64,000 bases of DNA from Camarhynchus parvulus (taxonomy: Eukaryota; Chordata; Aves; Passeriformes; Thraupidae), in contig NC_044571.1 in NCBI RefSeq assembly GCF_901933205.1, forward strand, positions 75,207,689 to 75,271,688. Reading direction: 5' to 3'. Shown in pieces: positions 12,655 to 25,544 of the stretch. How positions within the stretch are numbered: position 1 is the first letter of the stretch; each line of letters begins with the position of its first letter. The notes under the pieces were generated by a model that was not told the origin of the DNA, did not search any database, and saw only the letters and a program-made list of their open reading frames with translations. The position numbers and the translations under genes were made by a program.

Positions 12655-12900
12655 TGAGTGCACTGCGCAACATGGCCCAGGAGGGAGCCCCAGTCACCTC
12701 ACCACAGCAATGGAGACCCCAGCACCCTCACTCCAGGCTGCCCTGGAGAGTCTCAGGGATGTGGATACCCATCACCACAAGCTAAGAGGACAGGGTCTCC
12801 ATCCCACAGAAGGGGGGAGTGGTCACTGCCAGGGGACCATCATGGGAGGGTGAATGCATCAGCCTCCATCCAGCTGCCAGACTCAGGAGCCACTAACACT
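12655..12900. other. GC-rich patch, unassigned
   Basis: Pro/Ser/Gly/His-rich frames are open here in two phases. The text looks repeat-derived in composition, but I recognise no family. There are no splice-like boundaries that I would trust. Confidence 0.35.
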
Positions 12901-13990
12901 GTTCAGCAAGCCATCACAGGGATCCTTTATACATCAGGAAAAGACTGGAGACTGCAGTTATTTTGCAGCTTCCAGACATATTCTCTCATTAAGGCATAGG
13001 AAAGCAGATTGTCCAGCTTTCCCAAAATATACAGGTCAGATGCAGCACAGAGCTGAGCCCCAGAGCATCTTCCTGAACTTGTAGAGCACCTGATGTAAGA
13101 GGCCTTCATTAAACTGTTCTGATACCCGACAGATGGCATTCATTGCAACCTTTACATCAAAATACCAACCCTTGGATTCTGTTGCTAATTTATTTCAAAA
13201 GGTCAGGCAAGGATTTGTGTGCCCTGAAGGAATTGATCGCATTATAGGAAACTGCACTTTCAGTATTCAAATAACCCCACACTGGCAAAACACTGCAATT
13301 TTCTCAGTTAAACTGTATCTGAGCACCAATTACACAACTGATTATTAAATGAAGATAAGCCATGTAGGCTTGCATGAAGAAGACTAATTGTTTTTTTCAA
13401 TTAAAATAAAGACACTTGGGTCCAAATTAGGACCCTGACAAGAAAAGGTAAGCAAATTAGTTTCACTGGGAAATGCAGCTACGGCATACCTGAAATGTTC
13501 AGGAGCAAATGAGTCAGCGATTTTAATAACCAAAATGGAAGTATCCCTTGAAAGGTCCTTCTACATACAGCTAATTCAAGGAGCAAATGAAAACTAGTCC
13601 TTGCATTTTAATATCATAGCTGATTGCAGTGAGCTACGGCCAGCATCAAGAGCTTTTTATTTTATCTGAGTTCTGGCTGACAAGCATTTTAAGAAGATAT
13701 GAAATGTTCAGCAAATACCAAACTGATGTTCTTTACCTCTCACAAAAGTACTTATTGAAAAACAGAGACCAAGGGTACTCATTGGATAGACCAAAGCTCC
13801 CATGGACACACAAATCTATAAAAAAAAAAAAAACCACAGCATGTTTAGAATGATTGTGGGTGTATGCTGAGGGAATTTTTTTGTGGCTGATGTGTTTACA
13901 GGCAGCAGTTTGCTTTTAGTTCCCAAAACACCATGTTGAATATTCATGTAGGACCCTACTGAATAATCAGCAGTGGCTACAGGTTGGCAA

Positions 13991-14032
13991 AGTAATAACC
14001 CACCTATCAGCTGAAAGTGATAACCCACCTAT
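13991..14032. repeat. Short direct duplication, period 25 bp
   Basis: The 17-mers agtaataacccacctat (13991-14007) and agtgataacccacctat (14016-14032) differ at one base. Confidence 0.85.
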
Positions 14033-16379
14033 AAACCATATTGAGGCATCTGCTCAGTGAACTGTTCCTCCCACTGACACCTCCTGCCTTTTCCACTGCA
14101 TCCTGACACTAAACCAGATTAGCATTACACAAACCACAATGTCTGATTCCTGCTGATATTGACCTTCAGGAACATGCAAGTAAACACTTGACAAGTGGTT
14201 GGACCGAAGAATCAACCTGACATTTTTTAACTTATCAAAGTGAAGGCTGACACACAATATTGTTATTTAATCTTTATAAAATGTGTGTAAGCCACAAAAT
14301 TACAGGCAGCATAAAACAGGTAAAAAGGTGCCTATAGATTAATGCTGGAAATTTTAAAAGGCCATTTTACAGCCTTTAACTCAGAGAAAACTTACGGAGG
14401 CTGCATGCTCCAGAAAAAAGAAATTATCTAGGTGGTTCTTGAAAACTGCAAAGGACCTTATGAAGTTTCCTGCATGTAGAGCACCTGATAAGGTACCAAA
14501 TAACAGAGAAACTTGCTGTACAATAGTGTATAATAAATTACTCTTAAGATGCAGTGATTTTTATTGTCTCAGGAAGTTTCCAGAGTAATTTCTTTAACTG
14601 CATTTTGTTCCGAGCAGCTGCTTTTCCTCAGTTTAATAAAAAAACCCCAACAATTCCCTGATCAAATGCATCTTGGGAACTTATCTGTGTATGTATGAGT
14701 ATAGTCACAATATATATAAATTTTTAAAAATATATATTTTTGTATACAAGTATAGAAACTATTCCATAACTCTATATTTAAAAATAGGGAGAAAAGTTCA
14801 AATCCTCCACTAAGATAAAATTCATCAGCAGGCAAAGAGAAATATTCTTACACTGTAGGTAGATTTCCTTTCTTTAAAAATCACTGAAGGCTTTTAATAC
14901 AAGTGCTCTGCAAGACAGTCTCATTTTTCTTCCAGGCTTCCATTGTTCACACAAGAAATCCTGAGATGTCTGCTCAGCACAGTTACTGAAGGTTGTTAGT
15001 TGTAGTTCATTGAAACTCTTCAGCTGAATTTCTTTCTGTGAATTTTGCAGTTTGTCTTTTCTGCACAAGACTTGAAAGATTGCCAGCAGCTACACTTTGT
15101 CTTTTGGGTGTTTAAGCCTACATCAAAGAAATGTGCCTTTGATAGAGAAATGCAGTGCACAAGAAAAGAGGAAATGCTACATATACCTCTGCCAAGGTCT
15201 TTGAATTTTAGGCATTGCTCTTGACCTCAGATCTCTGTTAGAAGAACCCCGAGGTCTACCTGTCTCAAGATATAGCAAATGGTGAACTTCATGAAAGCAT
15301 GAACACCCTCCTTACCTAATTTCACTTGCAAGGAGCAACCTTGAGCTGTGACTCCTAGGAAACCCTCTAGCACTATCATTTTCATCTACGGTGATAATTA
15401 GTCTCAGGTTCATAGGGCCACAACCTATGGAGAGAGGAGACCTTAAAGAAGTTATCCAATATGTACTACAGCAGTCTTGACAGAGTGGGAAAAGACACAC
15501 AAGGGTGAATGATGAGTATGAGCCTTCCTTCCTCTAAAAGCAGCAAGATTAATCTGGCTTTGAGAGGCTTTGCTTCCATTCTATATCATGATTGTACACT
15601 GCTTATCAGTTGTTAAGACTGGATAATTAACAGAGTCTTTGGCCCAGAAACCCAGCATTGTTAAAATGTCTGGTAATGCATCTCTGGCCTGGCCTTGTAT
15701 CCTCTGACAGTCACAAGGCAGAATCAGGTCGATGCAGGGCAGCTTCCCTGACCATAACACAAACATCTAAACCAGGTCAGGGAAGGAGAACAGAGAGGAA
15801 GAAGAACTGCCTTGTCAAGGTCATCCAAAATCTCATTTTGGTACAACTACAGCTTTGGTTCCTAATGCATACGGTTGATTAGCAGGTGGTACCATAAGAA
15901 GCAGGGACTGGTGAGGCATGGAAAAAGTAGCTCATACAAGACAATACAGAGGATTATGAAGCCTTTTGATGAAGGTTGAAGGCTGGTCCCAGTAGACACA
16001 TTTGTAGATGGAAAGCTGAATAATTGGACTGAGTTGTCACTGGTAACTAAACAACATCTCCCTGAGCTTTGAATAAAGGTCATGTAGATTAACTGTTCCT
16101 ACTTGATTGTGTAACCATTCCCCACCTCTTCCTTCTAAAACAGTGGTTTTACATATTATTGCTACACAGGCCTGAACTGAATATGAGATTAAATGCAGTT
16201 ATATTTGTTAATTATGGCCTTGAGGCAGCATTTACAAGACTAGAATGCAGATATGTTGGCATGTTCTGTAGAGAGTAAGGTAAATTCAAGCACAAGCACA
16301 CTATTGCATTGCAAATAAATAATTTTCCTCATTGAAGAAAATTACTAATACAATACTGTTTATTCACACTGCCTAGTCC

Positions 16380-16560
16380 AAGGCGGTTTCTGCCAGCTAA
16401 ACTGGCCATGATGATTACATCATCCATTATTTCACACTAAAATCTGTTGAAACTAAAAATAAATGCTAGATCACTGCAAAGTCCTCTCCCGTATCTATTG
16501 GCGAACAATGCTCTCTGTTCTTTCCAGCGATGACTGAATGGCAGGATGCAATGTAACAAA
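16380..16560. promoter_or_regulatory. Candidate conserved non-coding element (texture only)
   Basis: The block mixes homeodomain-type TAATT/ATTA cores, a palindromic gatgattacatcatc and ordinary GC content, with no repeat signature. Conservation cannot be seen from one sequence, so this is a suggestion for alignment only. Confidence 0.2.
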
Positions 16561-19366
16561 AAAGTCATAAAAACTGCAGAAAACAGAAACTTCCCGTCTA
16601 TTAATTCTAAGCTGCCTCTTCATTCTGAACAGTTAGGACAGAGTGAAGCAATGGGCAATTCTGAAGTACATTCTGACTAACAACAGGAAGAGTGAGTTCC
16701 CCCAAAAGAATTATTACGAGAGAATGTACAAGTGGCTGGGAAACCTACCCTGGCCAACTGTTGTTTGGAATTCAGCTGAAATGGATTGTGTGAGGCAGAG
16801 GAAGCTATAGAAATTCCTCTTTCCTTTGGGAAGGATGGCAGATGGATTTATCACGCTTGTAGAATACTAATTCTATTGAGGCGTACAATGTCATATATCA
16901 TGTCATTCGTGGTGTGGATCTTTACCATTGTTTCGAGAGGTAGTTCTGCAGGAAAATACCAATCCCTAAGCCCCCAAGCTTAGTTGGAGTACATGCTTAA
17001 AACACATAGCTTGGTATTTCTATTATTTCTATTCCAACACAACCAGTTTTCTCCACGTTTTTCAGGTCCCTCCATATCAGCTAGTGTGCAAAAGATTTAA
17101 TTTTAACCCCATGTCCATGTCAGTTGTTTTCCCCAGTGGATTCACAGGTTAACTGATTCTGGTCCACAAAGAAACAGTTATTCCTTCTGCGGTAGTCCTG
17201 CTGATTATTTTACATTAGATCTTGACTGCAATAAATTTATTTTGGTGGAATGACAGGGCAAATCTCTCTGTGCAAATCAGAGCAGCCATGCTTCTCTTGA
17301 GCCATAGTTTTCAGCTTGTGCTATTTATTTACATGGATCAAAGTGACATCACCACAAGCTAGAAAAACATTCTAAGAGCACATACCCAAAAATGAATACA
17401 ACTCAGGGTTTCAGTTTCCCCATATTTCCTGATGTGTGATCTTATTTGGAAAAATAGTGAAACTTAGAATAAATATATAGATCCCTTCTTCATAAATATT
17501 TATTTTCTGTAGAGGCTTTCCTGAGTTTTTGAAGATAAAATCCCACCTAAAACCATTTTTTTTCTGAGAAAAACAGCCAATTTTTAAAGCAGGTTCCTTT
17601 CCAACCTGTGCACAGCTGGTGATTTGCAACCCCTGATTCCACCTACAGTCCCTGCAGCAACGTTGCTCAGTCAAACCTCATAGGCATCAGCCAGTGCTCA
17701 TTCCTGAGCAATGGGTGCCAATAAAACGTGCTAGAAGAAGCTGAACTCTTGAGCACTCTAGGAAACTGTAGATATTGCAGATGTAATGACAGAAAGCTGG
17801 CGCTCACAGGATTATTTTTTTAAGAGACAGATATGCTAATTCTGGCTCCAGAAAAATAAAAATATTTATCCAGCTGTCTAACATAGCTGATTATAAATTT
17901 CCAGTGACTGTAAAGACAAACTGGATATTGAAAATCACCTTTGAAATTCAGAATTTTTGTAGAAACCGAATGTGTTCATTTAATCAATGTTGGGCCAGCT
18001 GAAGTGTGTGGTGCATTAGTAAAATCCCAAAGAAATAATTTAGCAGAATAATAGGGACAGGATAAGCAATATGAATTTGGGAAGAGACATTAGACTGAGA
18101 AACCATGGTGCAGTATGCCTGGCGGGAACTTTGCAACAGCCAAAAGCTCTGACGATTAACTCCCCGTGACATTCCGGTATCACAGAGGGTAGAACTGGTC
18201 TTATTAGTTAAGGAATGGGTCAAGGAGCATGCTATAAATTATGCTTTTGCTCTCTCAAAAATCTTCTCCGTGTTTCTTACTGTGCTAAAGAAATCCTAGA
18301 TTGCAGAGAAACAAATGACAGAAGCCTTGCAGGAATTAAAGTGCAAGATAGGTACTATGGCATCTTATTTCTAGTGCTGTATTTCTTAGCAGCACTGGCA
18401 GAATGATAGAGAAGATACCATTCGATTTAATGCTGCTTCATGCTGTAGAGAAAGACTGGATTAATTTTGTTTTGATCCAGTAAACAGAGACAGATTCTAA
18501 ACAGTAAAACAAATTTGTGCTGCAGTATATTTTGCAAAACATTTTTTTAATTATAGACAGTAAATATCATAAGTGAGCTTAAAAATAATTACCTGTGCAG
18601 TTTTTGAGACAGCAAACAACATTATCCAGAAGGATCACTTGCAAGAACTGTTCTACAATGAGGTAGAAATATTTATATACAGAATATATAAAGTATCAGT
18701 TTCCTGCAGTTTAAAAGATTTTGGGTTTAAGATATAACTTTAAAGAAAAAGAGAAGTGCCAGAGGGGTATAAGTGTCCCATAGCTGGAAGCTGAGAAAAA
18801 TTCATCATAAGCTGGAAAACAAGTTAATTTCTGTGTTGTTAATTCTGGTTTGGTTTCATGGATCTGAGCGTGTCTAGAGGGTACATCTTCAGTCTCTGAA
18901 TTGTGACTTGTTCACAACGGAATTTCAGCAAAGCTTGTGTGTGCATGCTTAAGCTAATTTCTTGAAGGTAATGAGGTTTGGTAATGTTGTCACTTTGACT
19001 TAGGATGGTTTGTACTTCATTCAAAAAGCTGTTCCAGTTGCTTTGATATCAGTCTAGTGGACTTTAGCTTCTTCGGCTTGACCTCCACTGTTGCTAACAC
19101 ATAGTCATGAAGTGAGCTACACCATGGAAGTATCAGCATTAAAATAAACTGAAAAGAAAAAAACCCAAAACATCAGAATCATCACTTTAAGCTGTTAGTA
19201 AAGGCTGGCTGGGAAAGGCAGTATCACCTTGTTCCCTGACAGCATAGTGTGGAGCTTATTCAGCTTTGTATTTTTGCAGTTCAAAGTGAATTCTTTATCA
19301 GAAATTATGTAATTTTAATACTTAATTGTTTTAGCTAGCTAAACTTAAGTTTATTGGTCAGCATTT

Positions 19367-19587
19367 AAAGAGAGAGGGAGGGAGGGAGGGAGGGGGGAGA
19401 AGAAGGAAGGAAGGAAGGAAGGAAGGAAGGAAGGAAGGAAGGAAGGAAGGAAGGAAGGAAGGAAGGAAGGAAGGAAGGAAGGAAGGAAGGAAGGAAGGAA
19501 GGAAGGAAGGAAGGAAGGAAGGAAGGAAGGAAGGAAGGAAGGAAGGAAGGAAGGAAGGAAGGAAGGAAGGAAGGAAGGAGAGGGAAA
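19367..19587. repeat. (AAGG)44 microsatellite inside a 221-nt pure purine tract
   Basis: Bases 19403-19578 are 44 perfect, uninterrupted AAGG units (TTCC on the minus strand). They are preceded by a GAG/GGGA tract, and the whole of 19367-19587 lacks any pyrimidine on the plus strand. Because the array is pure, it is likely length-variable between individuals. Its mirror symmetry makes it a candidate for triplex (H-DNA) formation. The Pro-Ser-Phe-Leu frames on the minus strand are artefacts of the repeat. Confidence 0.99.
19376..19397 (+). other. G-quadruplex motif
   Basis: Four GGG runs and one GGGGGG run are separated by single A bases. This fits the strictest G3 N1 quadruplex rule and lies on the left edge of the purine tract. 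Confidence 0.85.
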
Positions 19588-20682
19588 CACATAAAAAAAA
19601 AAAGAATTTAAAAATCCAATGCCTAAGGAGAGAGCTGCAACTGCAGAAATTATGCCTTTGCATGGAGTTGCAATAGCACAAAGTGAGACAATTGTGAAAG
19701 ACTGTAAAAATCCTGAAAGTTGAAAAAAGTAAGTGTTCTGAAAGTGATCAGTCTTGCTTTAATGCCCTTTTGATTGCAGCTTTGTGATCCTAGCAACACC
19801 ACCTGTCATGTGGAATAATAGCCAGATCAGGAATTAGTGTTATTAATAAAATATGATCTTTTTCATTGTTTGAATGTTCATACCAGAACATGCAGGCATT
19901 TAAATATGTAATTAAATGTTACCTGACACCCCTGCTGACTGCACAGTAAATAGTGCCAATTTTTCAACAATTTTTTTTTGAGTAATGCTGTGCTGCAGTC
20001 AGCAAATTATTTGTGAAACTCTGCAGTCAGAACAAATACGCTGTAAGTTTTACACAGTCTTTAAAAGAGGTGAAACTTTAACCACCTTATTAGTTGCCAA
20101 AAGCATACATTACCAGTTTGGATTTTGAGGCAAGATTCAACAGCTTGCCAGAGAAGAAATACTATCTGAGCAGTGCACACCAGCACTTTCCATAGAACCT
20201 GAAGAATTTTACTACACCAGGAGGGGTGTGTTTTACAGCCAATAAAAGCATGATTTCATTAAGGAATTTTATCATATGCAACACTACATAAACTACCTCT
20301 TTTTTTCACTACGAAAATTCTCACTGAGAACAACTGGGCAACTTTCCAATTCCCAGAGTAGAATTCTATGTAACAAACAGAATATGAAACAGTAGAATAT
20401 AGTTTTATTTCAAACAAATTATGATTTCTAGGTAGTGTCTGGCATGCCTTATGAAGAATCCTGTTTCCCCACTGAAGTTCAAAGTTGTGGTTCCATAACA
20501 CAAAAAGGCCTCTGAGCGCTCTCAGGCTTATGTCAGGGCTCTTCTATGCTAGAACATTGCTGAGGGCTGCAAAAGAAATTCCACATCAATCAGAAGCAAG
20601 TTTTTCTGGGTAGCAGATCCCAAGTAACAAGAAATAGCTGAGAAAAAAGTAAAGACCCAAGGAAACAGCAGGAGGTTGAGTT
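19588..20682. other. Unique AT-rich non-coding DNA
   Basis: Nothing was recognised between the microsatellite and the CR1 fragment. Confidence 0.6.
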
Positions 20683-20810
20683 GGCGGACATTTAGGTTGG
20701 ATATCAGGAAAAGGCTCTTCACCCAGAGGATGGTTGGGCACTGGAGCAGGCTCCCCAGGGAAGTGGTCACAATGCCAGCCTGACAGAGTTCAAGGAGCAT
20801 TTGATCTGAT
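20683..20810 (+). mobile_element. CR1 LINE internal 3' UTR fragment, sense
   Basis: The text ggacatttaggttggatatcaggaaaaggctcttcaccca...ctggagcaggctccccagggaagtggtcac matches the CR1 3' UTR in sense orientation. The fragment lacks both the upstream ORF2 part and the terminal tail, so it has been trimmed on both sides. It belongs to the subgroup ending in 'gagttcaaggagcatttg'. Confidence 0.92.
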
Positions 20811-22274
20811 ATTTGGAGCCACTCCCATTCTTGCAATGACCAAAATGTAAATCAGAAATGAATACAGCAAAGATGGATTTAAGTCGCTACAAAGCATTTA
20901 GATATTTGACAGCAACTGATAAACTTCACTTGATCTGAGGTCACAGAAATCAGTGAGAGACAGCTTTAATTTCATCGCAGAACATAAAAAAGAAACATAT
21001 TTATTCAAATTACATTTAGGCATTGAAGTTTGGAATTTGTGTAAACCATGAGATCCGTCTATAGTCAACAAGGGTGGGATTCAGTTGACCAGGTGGAGAT
21101 GTCCCTAACATAAGCATTCACAAGTAAATCAACAATAAGAACATCCCATATATGTAACCAAGAGAGAGAAACAGAAAACTTAAGGTGGATTTCTACATTT
21201 AGCCAGAATAATTATGCCTGAAAATGCTTATTTCCCTACAGCAATTTTGATAGCATGCTCAGTATCTGCCCTGTAGACCTCTAACAACAGGTGAGATGAA
21301 TCCCACTGTAGGAGTCAAAGGTGCCTCTGAGGCAGAATGAAGAACCCGCTGGACAAAACTGTGTGTGGCTGGAGCTGTGCTTCTCGTTCCTATCTTCCTA
21401 TCTTCCTTTACTGAATTTAGTAATGAGATGCAGCGTCTACCTTAGACATCTGTTGGGTATCTGACAGTAGAAATTAGTGCATTCTCTGGACATTGTACGA
21501 GCCATAAATTTCATTAATAATACGACATTTAATCACAAAAATTTATTACCTAAGTCCGTATTTAAACTAGTTTTTTCTCTACTCTTTCAAAGTTACTGAG
21601 TTCACCCAGCTGTCTTTGTTTTCTGCAGGAAGTATATATTCCCAGCACTTAGACCTTAATTGTCTGTTTTAATTTAAGAGGTCTATTGAGTTTAAGAATA
21701 TGCAGTGCCAGTGTAATCTGATACATGTGAACAAACAACAAAGTATTGACTGAGAAATAATGTAAACCAGATAACAATTGTGAATTCTCTGCAAGACTGT
21801 AAACAAGATACCCAAAGGCCAGTACAAAGCAGTCTTGTTTAGTGTCTTCATCATTGTCCTGTATATGGAGAAGTAAAAACTTTATTATATCTTTAAATGA
21901 CAATGCATAGGAGGTGAAAAAAAGGAAGGCACAGTGAAGACAGTGCATTATAAAGTCTCAGTGCAGAAGGACCCTATTTCTGGCCAGCAGAAATTACACA
22001 GATTTCAGTCCTGTGAACGAAAATTCTCTGTGCCCTGGTGGACCAATACAATGTGGGAGATGACCAGCTGAGTAGAGTCATGATCAAAGGACAATTACTG
22101 TTGGCACCAGGCTGAACTTCAGCCAGCTGTGTGCTCTCGCTGTAAATAGTGCAAACTGCATCCTGAGATACTTTTGGGTGATTTTCATCAGCTGAAGAGA
22201 AGGTGGTGTCCTCCAGCATTTAAGACTGATGAGGCAACACCAGGAATCCCATGTATAGATTTAGTCCCTCTAGT
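20811..22274. other. Unique non-coding DNA
   Basis: Minus-strand frames of 60 to 99 codons at 21649-21948 overlap in different phases and have no domain. No repeat was recognised. Confidence 0.55.
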
Positions 22275-22735
22275 TCAAGAAAAGCATTAAAAGACTGGAG
22301 AAAACACAAGATGGTGAGGAAACCTTGAGCTCATGGTCCATAGGGAAAGGCTGAGAAAATGGGTTTGTTTGATCTGGTGAAGAGGAGAGTTAGGGAAAAG
22401 CTAATAGCTGTCAGTGGCTCCTTGAAGGAGACTTAGAGAAGCAACAGTGTGAAACTCATTTTGATATAGATGGTGTAAGAAGGAGCAACAGTCACAATTC
22501 CTGGCTTGAGATATTCTGCATGGACATGAGGAGAAAATTTTTTTTTGCAGCAGTGCAGCCTTGGCACAGGCTGTCTAGAGAATTTTTCAAACCTCCATCC
22601 TTGGAGGCTTTCAAGACTCATCCCACTAAAGTCATGTAGCCATCATCTAGTGTCAGCAACAATCCTGCTTTGAGCAAGAGATTGGACATGAAGACTCGAG
22701 GACTTCCTCCCAACAATTTAAGTGACTCTCTAAGA
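22275..22735 (+). mobile_element. Old, diverged CR1 LINE fragment, sense
   Basis: CR1 landmarks survive in order. These are 'gaaaggctgagaaaatgggtttgtttgatctgg' followed by 'gaagagg', 'acaattcctggcttgagatattctgcatggacatgaggagaa' (the position of the 'aggtttaggctggatatt' block, heavily altered), and 'gcacaggctgtctagagaa...ccatccttggaggctttcaagac'. Divergence is much higher than in the copies at 3520 or 40045, so this is an old insertion. Both boundaries are approximate. Confidence 0.75.
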
Positions 22736-25544
22736 CTTGCACTTAGTCCTGATGCATATGAAAAGTATAAATGACTGAGGACTTAATTTTCAGAAATTAG
22801 TTAATTTGAAGGCCTTTTAAAACTGCACCAAATATGAAAATGGCAACTAATTTGTATCCTCTTCCTCTACTTTCCTTCCCCCAGGGCCGATCAACTGCTT
22901 GATAAGGCACACAGTGAGAGGAGAGCAGTTGCCTGAACACTGATATTCAGAAACACATTTTTCAATTGCTCTGTGGTATCCGAGACACCCAGATGGGATC
23001 AGCAGATGTGAAACAAGGTCTGGAGAGTCCCAAACCCTTGCAGAAAGGCAGCTTGAGACCTGTATTTAGAAGACTGTATCCCACCCTATTAGTCAAACAA
23101 TTTGTTGTATTTCTGAGAAAGCACAGTGGCAGAATGGCTAGACTAACATTTCAGTGAAGTTTTTTTGTTTAAATGTGTCAGTTGTGGAAGATAGTTAATG
23201 CTAGCAATAATTTGATACTGCTGATTAAAACATAAAATTACAATATCTCATTTAAAACAATTTTAAGTGTCTTAGGGTACTTCCTTCTAGCATTTGTCAT
23301 CAAACACACTTAAAAGGCTTTATGAGTATCCTGGAGAGTACAGCTACATTTTAACCACTATTTTCCTTTAACCCTGCAATCTGTGTATTCAAGACTGACA
23401 CCAGTGATTATAAATAACAGTCATCCAAATTAATAACTGTAATACTACAAATTTGGGAAGAAAAGGAAGATACAGGATTATCTGGGCAGGGCTATAATTT
23501 GCTGGTGCGCAACTCAGAATTTGAAGGAGAAATGAATATCCACAGAAAAATAGAAGACAAGCATAGCTATTTTTTCAAGATTATGTTTTTCAGCAGTTTT
23601 GTGTATAAAAAAATTGAGTAACAACAGTTACAACATAAAAAATCTATTATGACAGCCTCAAATTCACAACAAATTAGACAAATAGCTCTTATTATGCCCA
23701 TGCTCCAGAGAGAAAAGGGTTTCAGGAGTTGCTAAAGACACTGAGGAAATACATGGATTTAGCTGAGTCTAGGGACTTCTGGAACTTTTCATTATTGATT
23801 CCATGTTGAATCACCTGTACTGTTTTTCTTCCTTTGGTTGTTTTTGGCTTTTCTTAATTTTATTTGTTTATTTATTTATTTATTTCTGTTTCTACAATAT
23901 CAATCATCAAGAAACCAACAAAGATATAAAAATTTAACTAAATCACTGCTTGTATTAGACCCAGCAGAAAGCACAAACACAGATACACTGGGACAGATTT
24001 GCACATTCTAGTTGTCAGTTGTACTAATTAATCTTCATGGAGTCTTTTTGCTAAGATATTTGGTTCTGAGTTTTATTTGGTTAAATTAAATAGAAGAAGA
24101 TATTCTAATGAATTCAGTTCTTCTGTTTTACCAATTATTCACAGAGAATTTATTGGACCAGAATAATGTGAACATCAGTCCCACTCAGTTTCGTTGTCTG
24201 TAATGAGTACCCAGATCATACACAGCTCTATGGATGACTCCCAAAAGACATAAAAACCTTAGGAGAGGCAAAGACAACAGTGTATAGTGAGACAAAATCT
24301 CTTCAGATATGGATACCAAAAATTTAAAATCACAGTTGAAACATCAACCCAAACACTGGAACCTGTATACAGTCCCCAAACCAGTGTTTACTTTTTAATT
24401 TTTCTCGTCAAAGCTACAGCCAGTGAAAAGCAGCTGCTAACTCTCAGTGACATTTAGCAACAGCGCTTCCATCTTTAGGGAATCAAAATTGATTTTCCAC
24501 AGCTACCAGTGTAAAGACCCTTTGCCTGGAAACATACAATGATACCAAGGTCAGAGGATTTGAAGGCAGCAACTTTGACAGGGTTGGACTTCAGCCATGT
24601 GGTCATTACAACTATCAATTATTGTCTTCCATTTTACACCCTGAAGTCATCTGCAATTTAAAAAAAAAAATTAAGCAAAGAGGTTCCTACAAATTCATGG
24701 AAGATATTCTCTGAAGTCAAATATCAGACTCAAAAGAATCTGGCAGGAGGCAAGACAAAAATCAAAACTGATAATAAAATAGCACTGCACTTAGTGCTGG
24801 ACCTGCAGCTGTTGCATAGTACGGCCAATGTATATGCTGCTTTAATCCTGCTTTTTGGGGAAAGTGGGCTTATGCAAACAAGAAAAGGAAGTTGACCTGC
24901 TTGGTGGATAGGCTTCTGGCAGGGTTGCATTGGTTTTTCCTTTTTTAAGTATATTTTAGAGTCCCATTTCTCTTTTTTTTTTTTCTCAGGGTCCCACCTT
25001 GTCTGAAGCAATACTTGCTCTTAGGTAGACAATTTATACACAGCATGAACCTCCTCTCCATCACTATTTTCTCCACATATCTTTGAAATTCTGAACCTCT
25101 TCTACTGCGAACGTCAAGTATCATTCAGCCAGACAAGAAGGCAGAACAAGGAAAATTTTATATGGTACTGTACAAACCAATGCAGAGAAAGGGCTGCTCC
25201 TACACAATAATAATGAAGCACCCTAGAACACACAGAAACAATTTACTCCTGTACCCTCCCTGTCTTGAGGTATAACCCTTTGGATCTGAAAAAGAGCTGA
25301 GAACATGATAACTGTATATGGAGAGTTAACCCTGACTGGACACCAGGTGCCAACAAAGGCTCCTCTATCATTCACCTCTGCAACTGGATAGGAGAGAAAA
25401 AAATTATAATAAAATTCTCATGGCTTAAAATAAGAACAGGGAGAGATCAATCACCTGTTGCTGTCATGGGCTAAACAGATTTGACTTAGGGAAATTACTT
25501 GAATTTATTACTACTCAAAATCAGAGTATAGTAATGAGAAGTAA
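22736..25544. other. Unique AT-rich non-coding DNA
   Basis: No gene was seen. The stretch contains a short (TTTA) array near 23862-23886 and a polypyrimidine run ending in ctcag at about 24970-24990 that resembles a 3' splice site. No convincing exon follows it. Confidence 0.55.

Larger units (their letters stand above)
12901..19366. other. Long unique AT-rich stretch
   Basis: No gene, RNA gene or transposon was recognised across 6.5 kb. Features seen: an A13 run near 13819; a 17-bp tandem-like duplication (13991-14007 and 14016-14032, period 25, one mismatch); AT-only text around 14707-14752; and a block at 16380-16560 with regulatory-looking texture. All frames are under 90 codons. Confidence 0.6.

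Noticed and set aside
19351..19681. Long Pro-Ser-Phe-Leu repeat frames on the minus strand
   Set aside because: They are the three-frame translation of the (TTCC)n strand and have no coding meaning.
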